NCBI GenBank assembly: GCA_963744755.1
Contig: CAVUUS010000001.1
Coordinates: 124,001-188,000 of the forward strand
Length of the DNA stretch: 64,000 nt
Reading direction: 5' to 3'
From: Palsa-465 sp963744755
GTDB lineage: Bacteria > Actinomycetota > Thermoleophilia > Solirubrobacterales > Solirubrobacteraceae
Shown: positions 25,056 to 34,309 of the stretch, piece after piece
Layout of the letters: every line of letters begins with the position of its first letter
Position numbering within the stretch: the stretch's first letter is position 1
Notes under the pieces: model-generated
The model's input: only the letters and a program-made list of their open reading frames with translations
Told to the model about the DNA's origin: nothing
Database searches by the model: none
Made by a program: the position numbers and the translations under genes

Positions 25056-26664
25056 AAGCGGAGCGACGGCGGAGCCGTCCCAGCAGCAGAGCCTCGATCT
25101 GTCTCGCCTCGGGAATCCGCATCACCAGCACCGCCTTGGCGTAGAACGCGATGGCCACCGCGAGCGCTGCGCCGACCGAGATGATCTGCGCCAGCAGCGA
25201 CTTACCGAGCAGCGCGTCCAGCCCGGCCCAGATCCCCAAGGCCAGGGCCGCCATCGCAGCCGACGCGAGCAGGATGCGGGCGGTGATCATCAGCGTCACG
25301 TCCCCCTCGAGCCGACCGCCAAAGCCGATCCGCAGCCGGCGGATCTGGAGCGCCGTCATCACTGCATTCGCGGCGGCCGTGCCGATCACCAGCCCGGCGA
25401 TCCCCAGCGGCTTGTACAGCGCCAGACTTACCACCACGTCGACGATCATGTTCAGCGCGGCGAGCCGGGTGGGGATCCAGGGTTTCTTCACGGCGAAGAA
25501 AGTCCGGGTCAGCAGCAGGTTGAGCCCCCCGAACGGGAGGCTGAAGGCGAACCAGAACAGCGCGACGGACACGAGGTGGGTCGATTGCGCGTTGAACTGC
25601 CCGTGCTGGTAGATGAGCCGGGTGATCGGGGTGCTCAGCACCATCAGCGCCGCGGCGGCGGGGATCAGCAGCAGGTTGATCTGGCGCATGCCGTTGCCGA
25701 GCGTCCGTCGCATCTCCGCCGGCGCACGCCGCGACGCCTGCCGGCTGAGCGTGGGGAACAGAACGGTGGCCACCGCCACGCTGAACATCCCCTGCGGGAG
25801 CATGTAGATCCGGAACGCGTTGTCGATCGCCCGCGGCGCCTGGTCGGAGACCAGCGAGCCGAAAACCGAGTTGAGCAGCTGATCGAGGTTGACGATCCCC
25901 AGGCCGATCGTCACCGGCAGCATCAGCATGAACACCTGCTTGACCCGTGGGTCGCGCCAATTGATCTCGAAGCGCAGGCGGAAGTCGATCCGGGCCAGCG
26001 CGGAGGCCACCATCAGCATCTGCACGACGGTCGCCACCAGCCAGGCGATCGCGTAGGCGTATAGGCGCTTGCCCTGGCTGAATTGGTCGTGCAGGGCGAC
26101 CAGCAGGACCAGGATGACCAGGTTCCAGACCGCGGGGGCGATCGCCGCGACCGAGAACTCGTCGTAGCTCTGCAATATCCCGACCAGCAGCCCCGTGAGC
26201 CCGAGCAGCAGCACCACCGGGAACAGGACCTGGGCCAGCCCGGCGGTCAGGTCGTTGTTGGCCGCGCTGAACTTCGTGCCGGTGAACAGCGGCATGATCA
26301 CCCCGGCGCCGAGGATGCCGATCACGGTCAGCGCGCCGAGCGCGATCAGGATGATCCAGAACAGTGTCGAGGCGAGCCTGAAGGCCTCGCGCTTCTTGCC
26401 CTGCTGGAGCAGCTCGGTGAACACCGGCACGAACGCCGCGGACAGCGCGGCCTGGGCGAACAGGTTCGAGACCAGGTTCGGGATCTGCGAGGCGATCGTG
26501 AACGCCGACGCCTGCCCCGAGGTACCGAAGTAGCTGGCCGCCACGATCTCGCGGGCCAGCCCCGCGATCCGCGAGAAACCGGTGGCTACGGCGAAGATCG
26601 CGGTGTTGATACCGAGGCGCCGGCGCGGCGGCGGCACGGCCTCGGCGGTGCTCTCATCGGACAC
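25054..26664 (-). CDS. murJ: Lipid II flippase MurJ
   Basis: MurJ moves lipid II across the membrane during peptidoglycan synthesis. The product has about 14 hydrophobic segments and family landmarks: GFSRIAGLAREIVAASYFG, NLVSNLFAQAALSAAFVPVF, and the later LNLLLTRTFFAVKKPWIPT. GTG 26664 (VSDESTAEA) with GAGGG upstream gives 536 residues. A start at 26763 would add about 33 atypical residues. Its stop is separated from lepA only by the 15-bp repeats. Confidence 0.93.
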   Translation of the reverse strand: MSDESTAEAVPPPRRRLGINTAIFAVATGFSRIAGLAREIVAASYFGTSGQASAFTIASQIPNLVSNLFAQAALSAAFVPVFTELLQQGKKREAFRLASTLFWIILIALGALTVIGILGAGVIMPLFTGTKFSAANNDLTAGLAQVLFPVVLLLGLTGLLVGILQSYDEFSVAAIAPAVWNLVILVLLVALHDQFSQGKRLYAYAIAWLVATVVQMLMVASALARIDFRLRFEINWRDPRVKQVFMLMLPVTIGLGIVNLDQLLNSVFGSLVSDQAPRAIDNAFRIYMLPQGMFSVAVATVLFPTLSRQASRRAPAEMRRTLGNGMRQINLLLIPAAAALMVLSTPITRLIYQHGQFNAQSTHLVSVALFWFAFSLPFGGLNLLLTRTFFAVKKPWIPTRLAALNMIVDVVVSLALYKPLGIAGLVIGTAAANAVMTALQIRRLRIGFGGRLEGDVTLMITARILLASAAMAALALGIWAGLDALLGKSLLAQIISVGAALAVAIAFYAKAVLVMRIPEARQIEALLLGRLRRRSA

Positions 26665-26812
26665 TAGTGTGCCCTCTGGTAATCGGGGTGCGCGGAGCGC
26701 GAGGTCCGGGGGCCGTATGGCAAGGACGCAGATGCGAAGGCGTGGCCCAGCCACGTCGAGCATCGAGGACGCCGCCAGACGGTCATCCGGGCCCGCGATA
26801 CGTGTGCCCTGA

Positions 26813-26843
26813 TTGCCGGAGGGTGCACAAGCGCCGCTATAGT
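26813..26843 (+). promoter_or_regulatory. Possible promoter of rpsT
   Basis: TTGCCG (26813-26818) and TATAGT (26838-26843) are separated by 19 bases, about 50 bases before the rpsT start. The spacing is longer than ideal. It is the best match in the 229-base divergent gap between murJ and rpsT. Confidence 0.4.
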
Positions 26844-26893
26844 AAGGGCGCGCCGCGGCGGATCGTCCGCGGCCTTATTCTGGTCAGAGCTTC

Positions 26894-27160
26894 ATGGCAA
26901 ACATTCACTCACAGAAGAAGCGAATCGAGCGCGCCGAACGCGAGCGCCTCGAGAACCGTCGCTACACCTCGAAGATCAAGACGTACTTCCGCCGCCTGGA
27001 AACCGCCGTCGCAGGCGGCGACGACGCCGCGGCCGAGACCGAGCACCGCACCCTGGTGCAGACGATCGACAAGGCAGTCAAGCGCGGCGCGATCCATCGC
27101 AACAACGCCGCCCGCAAGAAGTCCCGCGCCGCGCGCGTCCGCCGCGGGCCTGCCACCTAG
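26894..27160 (+). CDS. rpsT: 30S ribosomal protein S20
   Basis: The 88-residue basic protein begins MANIHSQKKRIERAERERLE and has the characteristic TLVQTIDKAVKRGAIHRNNAARKKSR region. S20 binds 16S rRNA early in 30S assembly. It is monocistronic: divergent from murJ and convergent with holA, with a strong hairpin just after its stop. Confidence 0.97.
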   Translation: MANIHSQKKRIERAERERLENRRYTSKIKTYFRRLETAVAGGDDAAAETEHRTLVQTIDKAVKRGAIHRNNAARKKSRAARVRRGPAT

Positions 27161-27175
27161 CTACCAGGCGATGCA

Positions 27176-27204
27176 CAGAAACTTTCCCTGTGGGTAAGTT
27201 TCTG
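27176..27204. terminator. Bidirectional hairpin between rpsT and holA
   Basis: CAGAAACTT (27176-27184) pairs with AAGTTTCTG (27196-27204), and CCC with GGG closes the inner stem around TGT. It sits 16 bases after rpsT and 38 bases after the end of the convergent holA gene. No long T-run follows. Confidence 0.65.
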
Positions 27205-27242
27205 CGTATCCCCTAGGCACTGGCGTCGGCCCGCCTCGACAT

Positions 27243-28217
27243 CTACCCCGCGATTTTCTGGATCGCCAGCAGCATCGCGGTGTCCTCGCCCGCGCCACCG
27301 GGAGCTCCGCCGCGGGAGGCGAGCTCGAGATCGGCGATCTGCTCGATCGCCGCGCGCAGGCGGTCAGCCCCGGCGCGCCGAGCGTCCGCGATCAGGCGGT
27401 CGGCGGCGCGGGATGGCATCCGCAGACCGCGCTTGATCTGGGCGGACGCCTGGCCCGCGTCGAGCGCGACCGCCACCTCGTGGGCGACGCGGATCCGCGC
27501 GCCCATCCAGTAGAGCAGCCCGGGCACGCGCTCCCCCTGTTCACGAAGCGAGAGAAACACCTGGGTGGCCGCCGCGCGATCGCCGGACAGCAGCGCGTCG
27601 GCCAGCGACCACGCCTTACGCTCGGCCGAGGAGGCGGTCAGGTCCTCGATCTCCGAGACGTCGATCGCCGCGCCGGCGCCCGCGCCAACCGCGAGCTTCT
27701 CCAGCTCGCGCAACAACCTCTGCTGCCGATCGCCGACGTGCAGGATCAGCGCCCGGGCGGCATCGGGCTCGAGCTCGAGTCGCATTTCCTGGGCCCGCGC
27801 GATCACCCATTTCGGCAGCTCCCACGGCTTCACCCCGTCCTCGACGGCGATGTCGCCACCGGCCTTGCTGATCGCGTCGCGTAGCCCCTTGGCCGCCTTG
27901 GCGCGAGCGTCCTCGCGGGCGAAGAAGGCGACGGTGGTGTCGGGCTGGAGGTTGGCCAGCGCATCCTTGATCGGGGCCAGATCCTTCTCCTTCCAACGCT
28001 CGACGCCGTCGACGATGACGAACCGGCGGCCGATCGCGAACGTCATCGCGTTCAGGGCTCCGGCCACGAGCTCAGGCGTCGCGTTCTCCGCCTCGAGCAG
28101 CTCGACACCCTGAGCGCCGCTCTCGGCCTCGGCCAGCGCGCGCAGCCGCGACCGGCGCTCGGAGATTCGGCCGTGGTCGTCGCCGTGGATCAGGTACGCG
28201 GGCTTGAAGGAGGGCAA
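27243..28217 (-). CDS. holA: DNA polymerase III subunit delta
   Basis: HolA is the clamp-loader subunit that opens the beta clamp. The 324-residue product shows the N-terminal AAA-like lid with AYLIHGDDHGRI, FVIVDGVERWKEKDL and the C-terminal collar region with LREQGERVPGLLYWMG. Such proteins are poorly conserved, but the order of features and length fit. It follows the LOG-like gene and leuS on the same strand. Confidence 0.9.
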   Translation of the reverse strand: MPSFKPAYLIHGDDHGRISERRSRLRALAEAESGAQGVELLEAENATPELVAGALNAMTFAIGRRFVIVDGVERWKEKDLAPIKDALANLQPDTTVAFFAREDARAKAAKGLRDAISKAGGDIAVEDGVKPWELPKWVIARAQEMRLELEPDAARALILHVGDRQQRLLRELEKLAVGAGAGAAIDVSEIEDLTASSAERKAWSLADALLSGDRAAATQVFLSLREQGERVPGLLYWMGARIRVAHEVAVALDAGQASAQIKRGLRMPSRAADRLIADARRAGADRLRAAIEQIADLELASRGGAPGGAGEDTAMLLAIQKIAG

Positions 28218-28228
28218 CCCGGGTCAGT

Positions 28229-28687
28229 CTAGGCGGCGTGGCGGAGGGCCCGGCTGACCGCGTCGGCGGGTGAATCGGCCGGCTCGATCCCGTCGATCGC
28301 CCAGGTGTTCCAGCCGACCACGGGCACGCCGGCCCCGAGGGCCAGCGCGACTTCTGAGAGGGTCCCGTAGGCGCCCCCAACCGCCACGAGCGCGTCCGCG
28401 GAGCGGACGATCAGCCCGTTGCGCAGCTCGCCCAACCCGGTGGAGATCGCCACCGTAACGAACTCGTTGGCCTCGTCGCGGGCGGACCCCGGCAGGATTC
28501 CCACGACCAGCCCGCCGGCCCCGGCGGCGCCTCTCGAGGCGGCGGCCATCACGCCACCGCGACCGCCGGTGATGACGATCGCCCCACCGCGGGCGAGCCC
28601 GCGCCCAACCTCCTCGGCGGCCTGCAACTCCTCGGCCGACGCCTGGCTCGCGCCGACGACGGCGACGTGCACGGGCGGACGTCCCAC
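28229..28687 (-). CDS. LOG-like/TIGR00725 family nucleotide-binding protein
   Basis: This 152-residue protein has the Rossmann-like fold of the TIGR00725/lysine decarboxylase-like family: VHVAVVGASQAS, VITGGRGGVMAAASRGA, GILPGSA and VGGAYGTLSEVALAL. The GGxGTxxE-like motif is kept as GGAYGTLSE. Related LOG enzymes release cytokinin-like bases from nucleotides, but this branch is uncharacterised. GTG 28687 lies two bases after the leuS stop, implying co-transcription. Confidence 0.85.
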   Translation of the reverse strand: MGRPPVHVAVVGASQASAEELQAAEEVGRGLARGGAIVITGGRGGVMAAASRGAAGAGGLVVGILPGSARDEANEFVTVAISTGLGELRNGLIVRSADALVAVGGAYGTLSEVALALGAGVPVVGWNTWAIDGIEPADSPADAVSRALRHAA

Positions 28688-28689
28688 GC

Positions 28690-31188
28690 TCAGCTCACAA
28701 CCACGTTGACGAGCTTGTCGGGGACCACGATCACCTTGACGACCCGATGGCCGTCGAGGTGGGCCTTGACGCCACGGGAGTTCAGCGCCAGCGCCTCGAG
28801 CTCCTCCCGCGGGGCGCCCGTCGGCGCGGTGACCCGGTCGCGGACCTTGCCGTTGACCTGACATACGAGCTCGAACGAGTCGGCCTGAAGCATCGCCGGG
28901 TCCGGCGCGGGCCACGGCTCCTCCCACACCCTCCGACCGGTCAGCAGCTCGTAGACCTCGGCGCCGAGGTGGGGGGCGAACGGGAAGACCAGCGAGGCGG
29001 CGGTGGCCGAGGCGAACCGGCGCGCCTGGGGGTCGGCGTCTGGATGCCGATAGATCTCGTTGACCAGCTCCATGATCGCGGCGATTGCCGTGTTGAAGGC
29101 GAACCGGCCGCTCATATCGCCGGTGACCTTGTCGATCGCCCAGTTCGCCTTGCGGACGAGCGTCAGCGCGTCGCCCTCCGGATCGCGGGGCTGCTCGGCT
29201 TGGAGCTCGCCGCCGCGGAGGTCGTCGCCGGCCAGGTCGTCGCCGGCCAGCTCGTCGCCGGCCAGCTCGTCGCCGAGGCGCCAGAGCCTGGCCAGGAACC
29301 GGTGGACGCCCTCGAGCGAGCTCTCATTCCACGCCGCGTCCTGGTCGGGGGGGCCGATGAACAGGACATAGCAGCGCGCGGCGTCCGCGCCGAAGCGCTC
29401 GATGATCGGCGAGGGACTGATCACGTTGCCCGCCGACTTCGACATCTTGCTGCCATCGGGCCCGAGGATCATGCCCTGGGTGAACAGCGACATGAAGGGC
29501 TCCTGGACGTCGAGCAACTCCATATCCGCCAGCGCCTTGACGAAGAACCGTGCGTAGAGCAGGTGCAGAATCGCGTGCTCGACCCCGCCGATGTACTGGT
29601 CGACGGGCATCCACTGGGCCAGCACCTTGCGGTCCCACGCCGCCTGATCGTTACGGGCATCGCAGTAGCGCAGGAAGTACCAGCTCGAGTCGACGAACGT
29701 GTCCATCGTGTCGGTCTCGCGCCGGGCGTGCCCGCCGCAGTTCGGACAGCGCGTGTTGACCCAGTCCTCGGCGGCGGCCAGGGGTGAGCGTCCCTTCGGC
29801 TGATAGTCCTCGATCTCGGGCAGCCGGACGGGCAGCTGGTCCTCCGGCACTGGGACCATCCCGCACTGATCGCAGTAGAGGATCGGGATCGGGCAGCCCC
29901 AGTAGCGCTGGCGGGAGAGGAGCCAGTCCCGCAGGCGATAGTTGACCGACTGATGGCCACGGCCCTCGCGATCCAGCCAGGCGACGATCTCCTCGTAGGC
30001 GACCCGGTTGTTGATGCTGTCGAACTCCCCGGAGTTCATCATCGGCCCGTCGCCGGTATAGGGCAGCTCTTCCCCGCCGCCGATCACCCGCCGGATCGGC
30101 AGGTCGTACGCCTTCGCGAACGCGAAGTCGCGCTCGTCGTGGCCGGGGACGGCCATGATCGCGCCGGTGCCGTACTCCATCAGCACGTAATCGGCGACGT
30201 ACATCGGAATCTCCTCGCCGTTGACCGGATTGCGCACGCTGCGGCCCAGCGGCACGCCCGTCTTCGGCTTGTCGATGTCGCCGCGGTCCTCGGCCTTGTC
30301 GGTCAGCGCGTGGTTGACGTACTGGTGGACCTCCTGCTCGTGCGCGGTTCCGGCGGCGAGCCGAAACACATCCGGGTGCTCGGGAGCCATCACGAAGAAG
30401 GTCGCGCCGAAGAGCGTGTCCGGCCGCGTGGTGAACACGGGGTAGTCGATCGGGTGGGCGGGATCGAGATCCTCGCAGCGGAACGTGACCTCAGCGCCGG
30501 CGCTGCGGCCGATCCAGTTGCGCTGCATCGACTTGACGTACTCGGGCCAGTTGATCGTGTCGAGGTCCTCCAGCAGCCGATCCGCGTAGTCGGTGATCCG
30601 GAAGAACCACTGCTCGAGCTGGCGCACCTCGACCTCCCACCCGCAGCGCTCGCAGCGGCCGTCGATCACCTGCTCGTTGGCCAGCACGGTCTGGTCGTTG
30701 GGACACCACTTGACCGCCGCCTCCTTGCGGTAGGCCAGGCTCCGCTCGAACATCTTCAGGAAGATCCACTGCGTCCAGCGGTAGTAGCTCGGCTCGTGGG
30801 TGGCCAGCTCGCGCGACCAGTCGATCGAGATCCCCCACGAGCGGAACGCCCGTTGGAAGGCTGCGATCGAGTCGTCGGTCGATTTCCTCGGGTGCTCGCC
30901 GGTCCTGATCGCGTGGTTCTCGGCAGGCAGTCCGAACGCGTCATAGCCCATCGGGTGAAGCACACGGTGGCCGGTCCGGCGGTGAAAATGCGCGATCGCG
31001 TCGCCCAGCGAGTAGTTCTTCAGATGACCGATGTGGGGCTCGCCGCTCGGATACGGGAGCATCTCCAGCACGTAGGACTTGTCGAATTGCTCGGCCTGGT
31101 CGTTCGAGACCTCCCAGGTCCGCTCCTGCGCCCACACGCGCTGCCACTTCGGCTCGATCTGCAGGGGGTCATAACGGCGGTCGGACAC
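28690..31188 (-). CDS. leuS: Leucyl-tRNA synthetase
   Basis: LeuRS charges tRNA-Leu. The 832-residue class I synthetase has the HIGH-type motif PSGEPHIGHLKNY, an editing domain with the TRPDTLFGATF motif, four-cysteine zinc-like sites (CPNDQ.., CERCGW, CDQCGM, CPNCGG) and KMSKS in GSKMSKSAGNV. Between the catalytic core and the anticodon-binding domain a 15-bp repeat adds DELAG-type pentapeptides (29221-29280). The start ATG gives MSDRRYDPLQIEPKWQ. Confidence 0.97.
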   Translation of the reverse strand: MSDRRYDPLQIEPKWQRVWAQERTWEVSNDQAEQFDKSYVLEMLPYPSGEPHIGHLKNYSLGDAIAHFHRRTGHRVLHPMGYDAFGLPAENHAIRTGEHPRKSTDDSIAAFQRAFRSWGISIDWSRELATHEPSYYRWTQWIFLKMFERSLAYRKEAAVKWCPNDQTVLANEQVIDGRCERCGWEVEVRQLEQWFFRITDYADRLLEDLDTINWPEYVKSMQRNWIGRSAGAEVTFRCEDLDPAHPIDYPVFTTRPDTLFGATFFVMAPEHPDVFRLAAGTAHEQEVHQYVNHALTDKAEDRGDIDKPKTGVPLGRSVRNPVNGEEIPMYVADYVLMEYGTGAIMAVPGHDERDFAFAKAYDLPIRRVIGGGEELPYTGDGPMMNSGEFDSINNRVAYEEIVAWLDREGRGHQSVNYRLRDWLLSRQRYWGCPIPILYCDQCGMVPVPEDQLPVRLPEIEDYQPKGRSPLAAAEDWVNTRCPNCGGHARRETDTMDTFVDSSWYFLRYCDARNDQAAWDRKVLAQWMPVDQYIGGVEHAILHLLYARFFVKALADMELLDVQEPFMSLFTQGMILGPDGSKMSKSAGNVISPSPIIERFGADAARCYVLFIGPPDQDAAWNESSLEGVHRFLARLWRLGDELAGDELAGDDLAGDDLRGGELQAEQPRDPEGDALTLVRKANWAIDKVTGDMSGRFAFNTAIAAIMELVNEIYRHPDADPQARRFASATAASLVFPFAPHLGAEVYELLTGRRVWEEPWPAPDPAMLQADSFELVCQVNGKVRDRVTAPTGAPREELEALALNSRGVKAHLDGHRVVKVIVVPDKLVNVVVS
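29221..29280. repeat. 15-bp tandem repeat, four copies, inside leuS
   Basis: Units at 29221, 29236, 29251 and 29266 share TCGTCGCCGGCCAG and remain in frame, inserting repeated D/ELAGD residues into a linker of LeuRS after the catalytic domain. Confidence 0.85.
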
Positions 31189-31260
31189 GATCTCGGTTTG
31201 AGGTTACTTGCCGGTGATTTTCTTGCGGGGCGATCGCGATCCGGGGTCTACCATCGGCCC

Positions 31261-32022
31261 GTGGCTGACCATCGAGAACCCGTGCACGATCGCGTCGGCG
31301 CGATCATCGAGGCGGCCGAGACCGCGGCCGAGCGGATGCGGCAGCAGACCGAAGAATCCGTGCGCGAGCGAATCGCCGAGGGCGAGCGAGCGGCCGAGAA
31401 CCGAGTGCAGGCCGCCGAGGAGGAATCGGCCGAGATCGTCAAGTGGGCGCACGAGGAGGCGGCCCGGCTCCGTGACGCCGGCCGCTTGGAGGCCGACCGG
31501 GTCAAGACGGAGGCGGCCGGCGAGGCGCTGACCACGGTCGCCCGCGCCCAGGACCAGGCCGAGATCACCCGTGCCGAGGCCGAGGAGGTCAAGACGCAGG
31601 CCACCAGCGAAGCGCTGGCGATCGTCGCCCGGGCGCAGGACAGCGCGGAAGCGACGCTGGCGGAGGCCACCGCCGCCGCCACCAAGGCCACGACCGAGGC
31701 CGAGGAGCGCGCGCGGCAGCTTCTGCGCGAAGCGCGGGTGACCGCCAGCGATGTGCGCACCGAAGGGCTCGAGCTCGTCGAGAACCTGCGCCAGATGGGC
31801 GACTCGCTCCGCTCCAACGCCGAGCGGCTGCTGCGCGACGTCCAGATGATCCACTCGCGGATGGTCGCCCAGATCGATCGCGCCGACGGCGGCGTCGGGG
31901 CCAGCGGGCCGTCGGGTCCTTCAGCCTCGCGCCGGGACCAGACGCGTGAGCGTTCGACCATGCCTGACCCGCCGGCCGACGGCGAGGTGATCGAAGTGCC
32001 CGAGTTCATCCCGCCCGGGTGA
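31261..32022 (+). CDS. Long coiled-coil protein (DivIVA-like)
   Basis: The 253-residue protein from GTG 31261 is almost entirely charged helix rich in Ala/Glu/Arg, with repeated blocks EALTTVARAQDQAE and EALAIVARAQDSAE, indicating internal duplication. The C-terminal 50 residues are Pro/Ser-rich and acidic. Features resemble DivIVA-like or other filament-forming cell-envelope proteins, but I see no canonical DivIVA N-terminus. It is divergent from leuS and followed by the tRNA-Ala gene. An open frame extending back to 29953 is antisense to leuS and is not used. Confidence 0.75.
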   Translation: MADHREPVHDRVGAIIEAAETAAERMRQQTEESVRERIAEGERAAENRVQAAEEESAEIVKWAHEEAARLRDAGRLEADRVKTEAAGEALTTVARAQDQAEITRAEAEEVKTQATSEALAIVARAQDSAEATLAEATAAATKATTEAEERARQLLREARVTASDVRTEGLELVENLRQMGDSLRSNAERLLRDVQMIHSRMVAQIDRADGGVGASGPSGPSASRRDQTRERSTMPDPPADGEVIEVPEFIPPG

Positions 32023-32078
32023 CCTCCCCCGCGTAGGCTCCCGCCGCCAACGTGTACTACGCTTACGCTCGGACCCAC

Positions 32079-32358
<280 letters not shown>

Positions 32359-33459
32359 CTAAGCGGGCTGATTGACCGCCACTAGCCGTGTCGCCACATG
32401 CGTCGCGAGCCCAGGTACGTCGGTGGCCGCGACGCGGACACGGTTGCGTCCCGCCGCTTTCGCCGCGTAGAGCGCCTGGTCAGCGGCCCTGAAGACCTTC
32501 TCATACTCGAAGCAGCTGGGCGGGCTCGCGCTGACCCCGAACGACATCGTCACCGACACGCCTCCGTGGGATTTGGCGAAGATGCGCTGGCGCAGCTCCT
32601 CGGCGAGCTCGGCTGTCTGGCGGGCGTCGGCGCCGGGGAGCAGCACCAGGAACTCCTCACCGCCGAGCCGGTAGGCGAAGTCGAAGGCTCGCAGGTGCTT
32701 GCGCAGGCTGTAGGCGACGTCGCGCAGCACGGCATCACCGACGGCGTGGCCGTGGGTGTCGTTGACCGTCTTGAAGTGGTCCAGGTCGGCGACGATCAAG
32801 CCGATCGGCTGCTTGACGATCGGGGCCTGGTGGCGGAGCTCCTCGACCCGGACTCCCAGCGCGCTTCGGTTGAGCATGCTGGTGAGCGGATCGATGATCG
32901 ATGCGCTTCGGTGGTGCACGTCGGATCGCATCAGAGCCAGCGAAAGCAGCCCGACCGCGCCCAGCAGGGCGAGGCGGAATATGACCTGCTGCGGGCTGGC
33001 GATCACCGAGTCGGGGTCCACGCCGAGCGAGCTGGCCACGATCAAACCCGCGGCCACGCTGCTGCCGGCGACCACGCCGCGGACGTCGAAGCGCGCCGCG
33101 AGCGTGACCACGGGGAGCACGAGCCAGGAGACCGCCGGGCTGCGCGGGCCGCCGGTCAGCGCGACACTCGCCGCGATTGCCAGCTCAGAGCTCAACCACG
33201 CCACCGCCATTCGATACTCCGGACGGGCGGAGGCGGCCAGCCCGCGCTCGGTCAGCACGAACGCCGCGGCCGCCACGCCAAGTGGTATCAGCGTCCAGAA
33301 GCCCACCCACGGGCCGCAGAGCAGCAGCGCCAGGGCCAGCACCCCGAACGACGCGGCCCGCAGCGGCTTTAGCCGCTGCTCCATGTCGAGCAACCGTTCA
33401 CGGTCCGCCTGGGTTCTACAAAGCCACGACGCGCGCCGCTCCGCAGCTTCTTCATCCAT
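32359..33459 (-). CDS. Membrane diguanylate cyclase
   Basis: The N-terminal half (residues 30-200) contains about six hydrophobic segments, and the C-terminal half is a GGDEF domain with DPLTSMLNRSAL, LIVADLDHFKTVND and the active-site motif GGEEFLVLLPG. An intact GGEEF predicts c-di-GMP synthesis at the membrane. There is no partner receptor domain. The gene ends in the tail of the tRNA-derived repeats. Confidence 0.9.
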   Translation of the reverse strand: MDEEAAERRASWLCRTQADRERLLDMEQRLKPLRAASFGVLALALLLCGPWVGFWTLIPLGVAAAAFVLTERGLAASARPEYRMAVAWLSSELAIAASVALTGGPRSPAVSWLVLPVVTLAARFDVRGVVAGSSVAAGLIVASSLGVDPDSVIASPQQVIFRLALLGAVGLLSLALMRSDVHHRSASIIDPLTSMLNRSALGVRVEELRHQAPIVKQPIGLIVADLDHFKTVNDTHGHAVGDAVLRDVAYSLRKHLRAFDFAYRLGGEEFLVLLPGADARQTAELAEELRQRIFAKSHGGVSVTMSFGVSASPPSCFEYEKVFRAADQALYAAKAAGRNRVRVAATDVPGLATHVATRLVAVNQPA

Positions 33460-33528
33460 TGCAAGTACATCGACGGTCTACATCGACCACTTGAGCAAAG
33501 CCGACCGTCGAGAAGCCAGGCGGCTCCG

Positions 33529-34296
33529 TTACCGGATCGTTACGGGGGTGCCCGGGCCCATGCGTGCCACGAGCCAGTCGATGTCAGGGGTGTCAAGCCG
33601 GATGCAGCCGTGGGATTCGGCCTGGCCGAGGGTGCCGCCGAGGCCGTCTCGCCCGTGGATCCCGATCTGTCCGGGCCCGCCGCCGAACTGCTGCAGAACG
33701 TTGGAGCGAGCGCTGAGCGCGAGCGCGTAGGGACCACCCGGGTCGCTGACCGGCATGATCACGGATTCCTCGACGAAGAAGCGTCCGGTCGGGGTGGGCG
33801 TCGAGGGTTTACCGACGACCGCGGAGAAGCTTCTGGCGAGCCGGCCCTGGTCGTAGACGGAGACGCGGCGCGCGGCGGTGTCGATCTGGATGTTCCAAGT
33901 GGTGAACTGCTTTTGCGTGCCGGCCCGTCTGATCCACCCGGTTGAGCTGTTCGGACGCCCGGGGAGCATGACCTTCAGCCAGTGCTGCCCGTGACGGTCG
34001 GTGGCGTGCCCGACGATCGGCAGAGTTGTCCGCGCGCCGGTGATCGGTCGCTGGGACGGGATCGAGGCCAGCTTGCCGGCTGTGGTCCGGGGAGATTGGT
34101 AAGCCTGATGCGCGTAGTCCAGGACGGCCAGCGCTTGGATCGTATTGACGCGCGTCGAGGCGAGAGCGGTGCCGGCATTGGTCAGCACCGCCCCGGCACA
34201 CAGGAGCGTGATCAGGGCGGAGGTGAACCGGTGGAGCGAGCTCCAGGACCGGCAGGGAGTGCCGGTCCTGGGTGAACGCTTGAGGATGCTGCTCAT
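33529..34296 (-). CDS. L,D-transpeptidase (YkuD domain)
   Basis: This 255-residue secreted protein has an N-terminal hydrophobic export signal (about 22-46, ending ALAS). An SH3-like region follows (LPIVGHATDRHGQHWLKV), then a YkuD catalytic domain with IGIHGRDG and the Cys motif SHGCIRLDTPDI. It likely forms 3-3 crosslinks or attaches proteins to peptidoglycan. ATG 34296 lies 13 bases after the stop of the ice-binding-like gene, so co-transcription is likely. Confidence 0.9.
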   Translation of the reverse strand: MSSILKRSPRTGTPCRSWSSLHRFTSALITLLCAGAVLTNAGTALASTRVNTIQALAVLDYAHQAYQSPRTTAGKLASIPSQRPITGARTTLPIVGHATDRHGQHWLKVMLPGRPNSSTGWIRRAGTQKQFTTWNIQIDTAARRVSVYDQGRLARSFSAVVGKPSTPTPTGRFFVEESVIMPVSDPGGPYALALSARSNVLQQFGGGPGQIGIHGRDGLGGTLGQAESHGCIRLDTPDIDWLVARMGPGTPVTIR

Positions 34297-34309
34297 GAGC
34301 TGGTTCGGG

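Noticed and set aside
23689..26064. Very long plus-strand open frame (791 codons) across lepA and murJ
   Set aside because: It is antisense to two well-conserved genes and its translation is His/Arg/Gly/Asp-rich low-complexity sequence, as expected from GC-rich antisense frames.
29953..31260. Plus-strand extension of the coiled-coil gene across leuS
   Set aside because: It is antisense to leuS. The coiled-coil character starts only near GTG 31261, which is beyond the leuS start.
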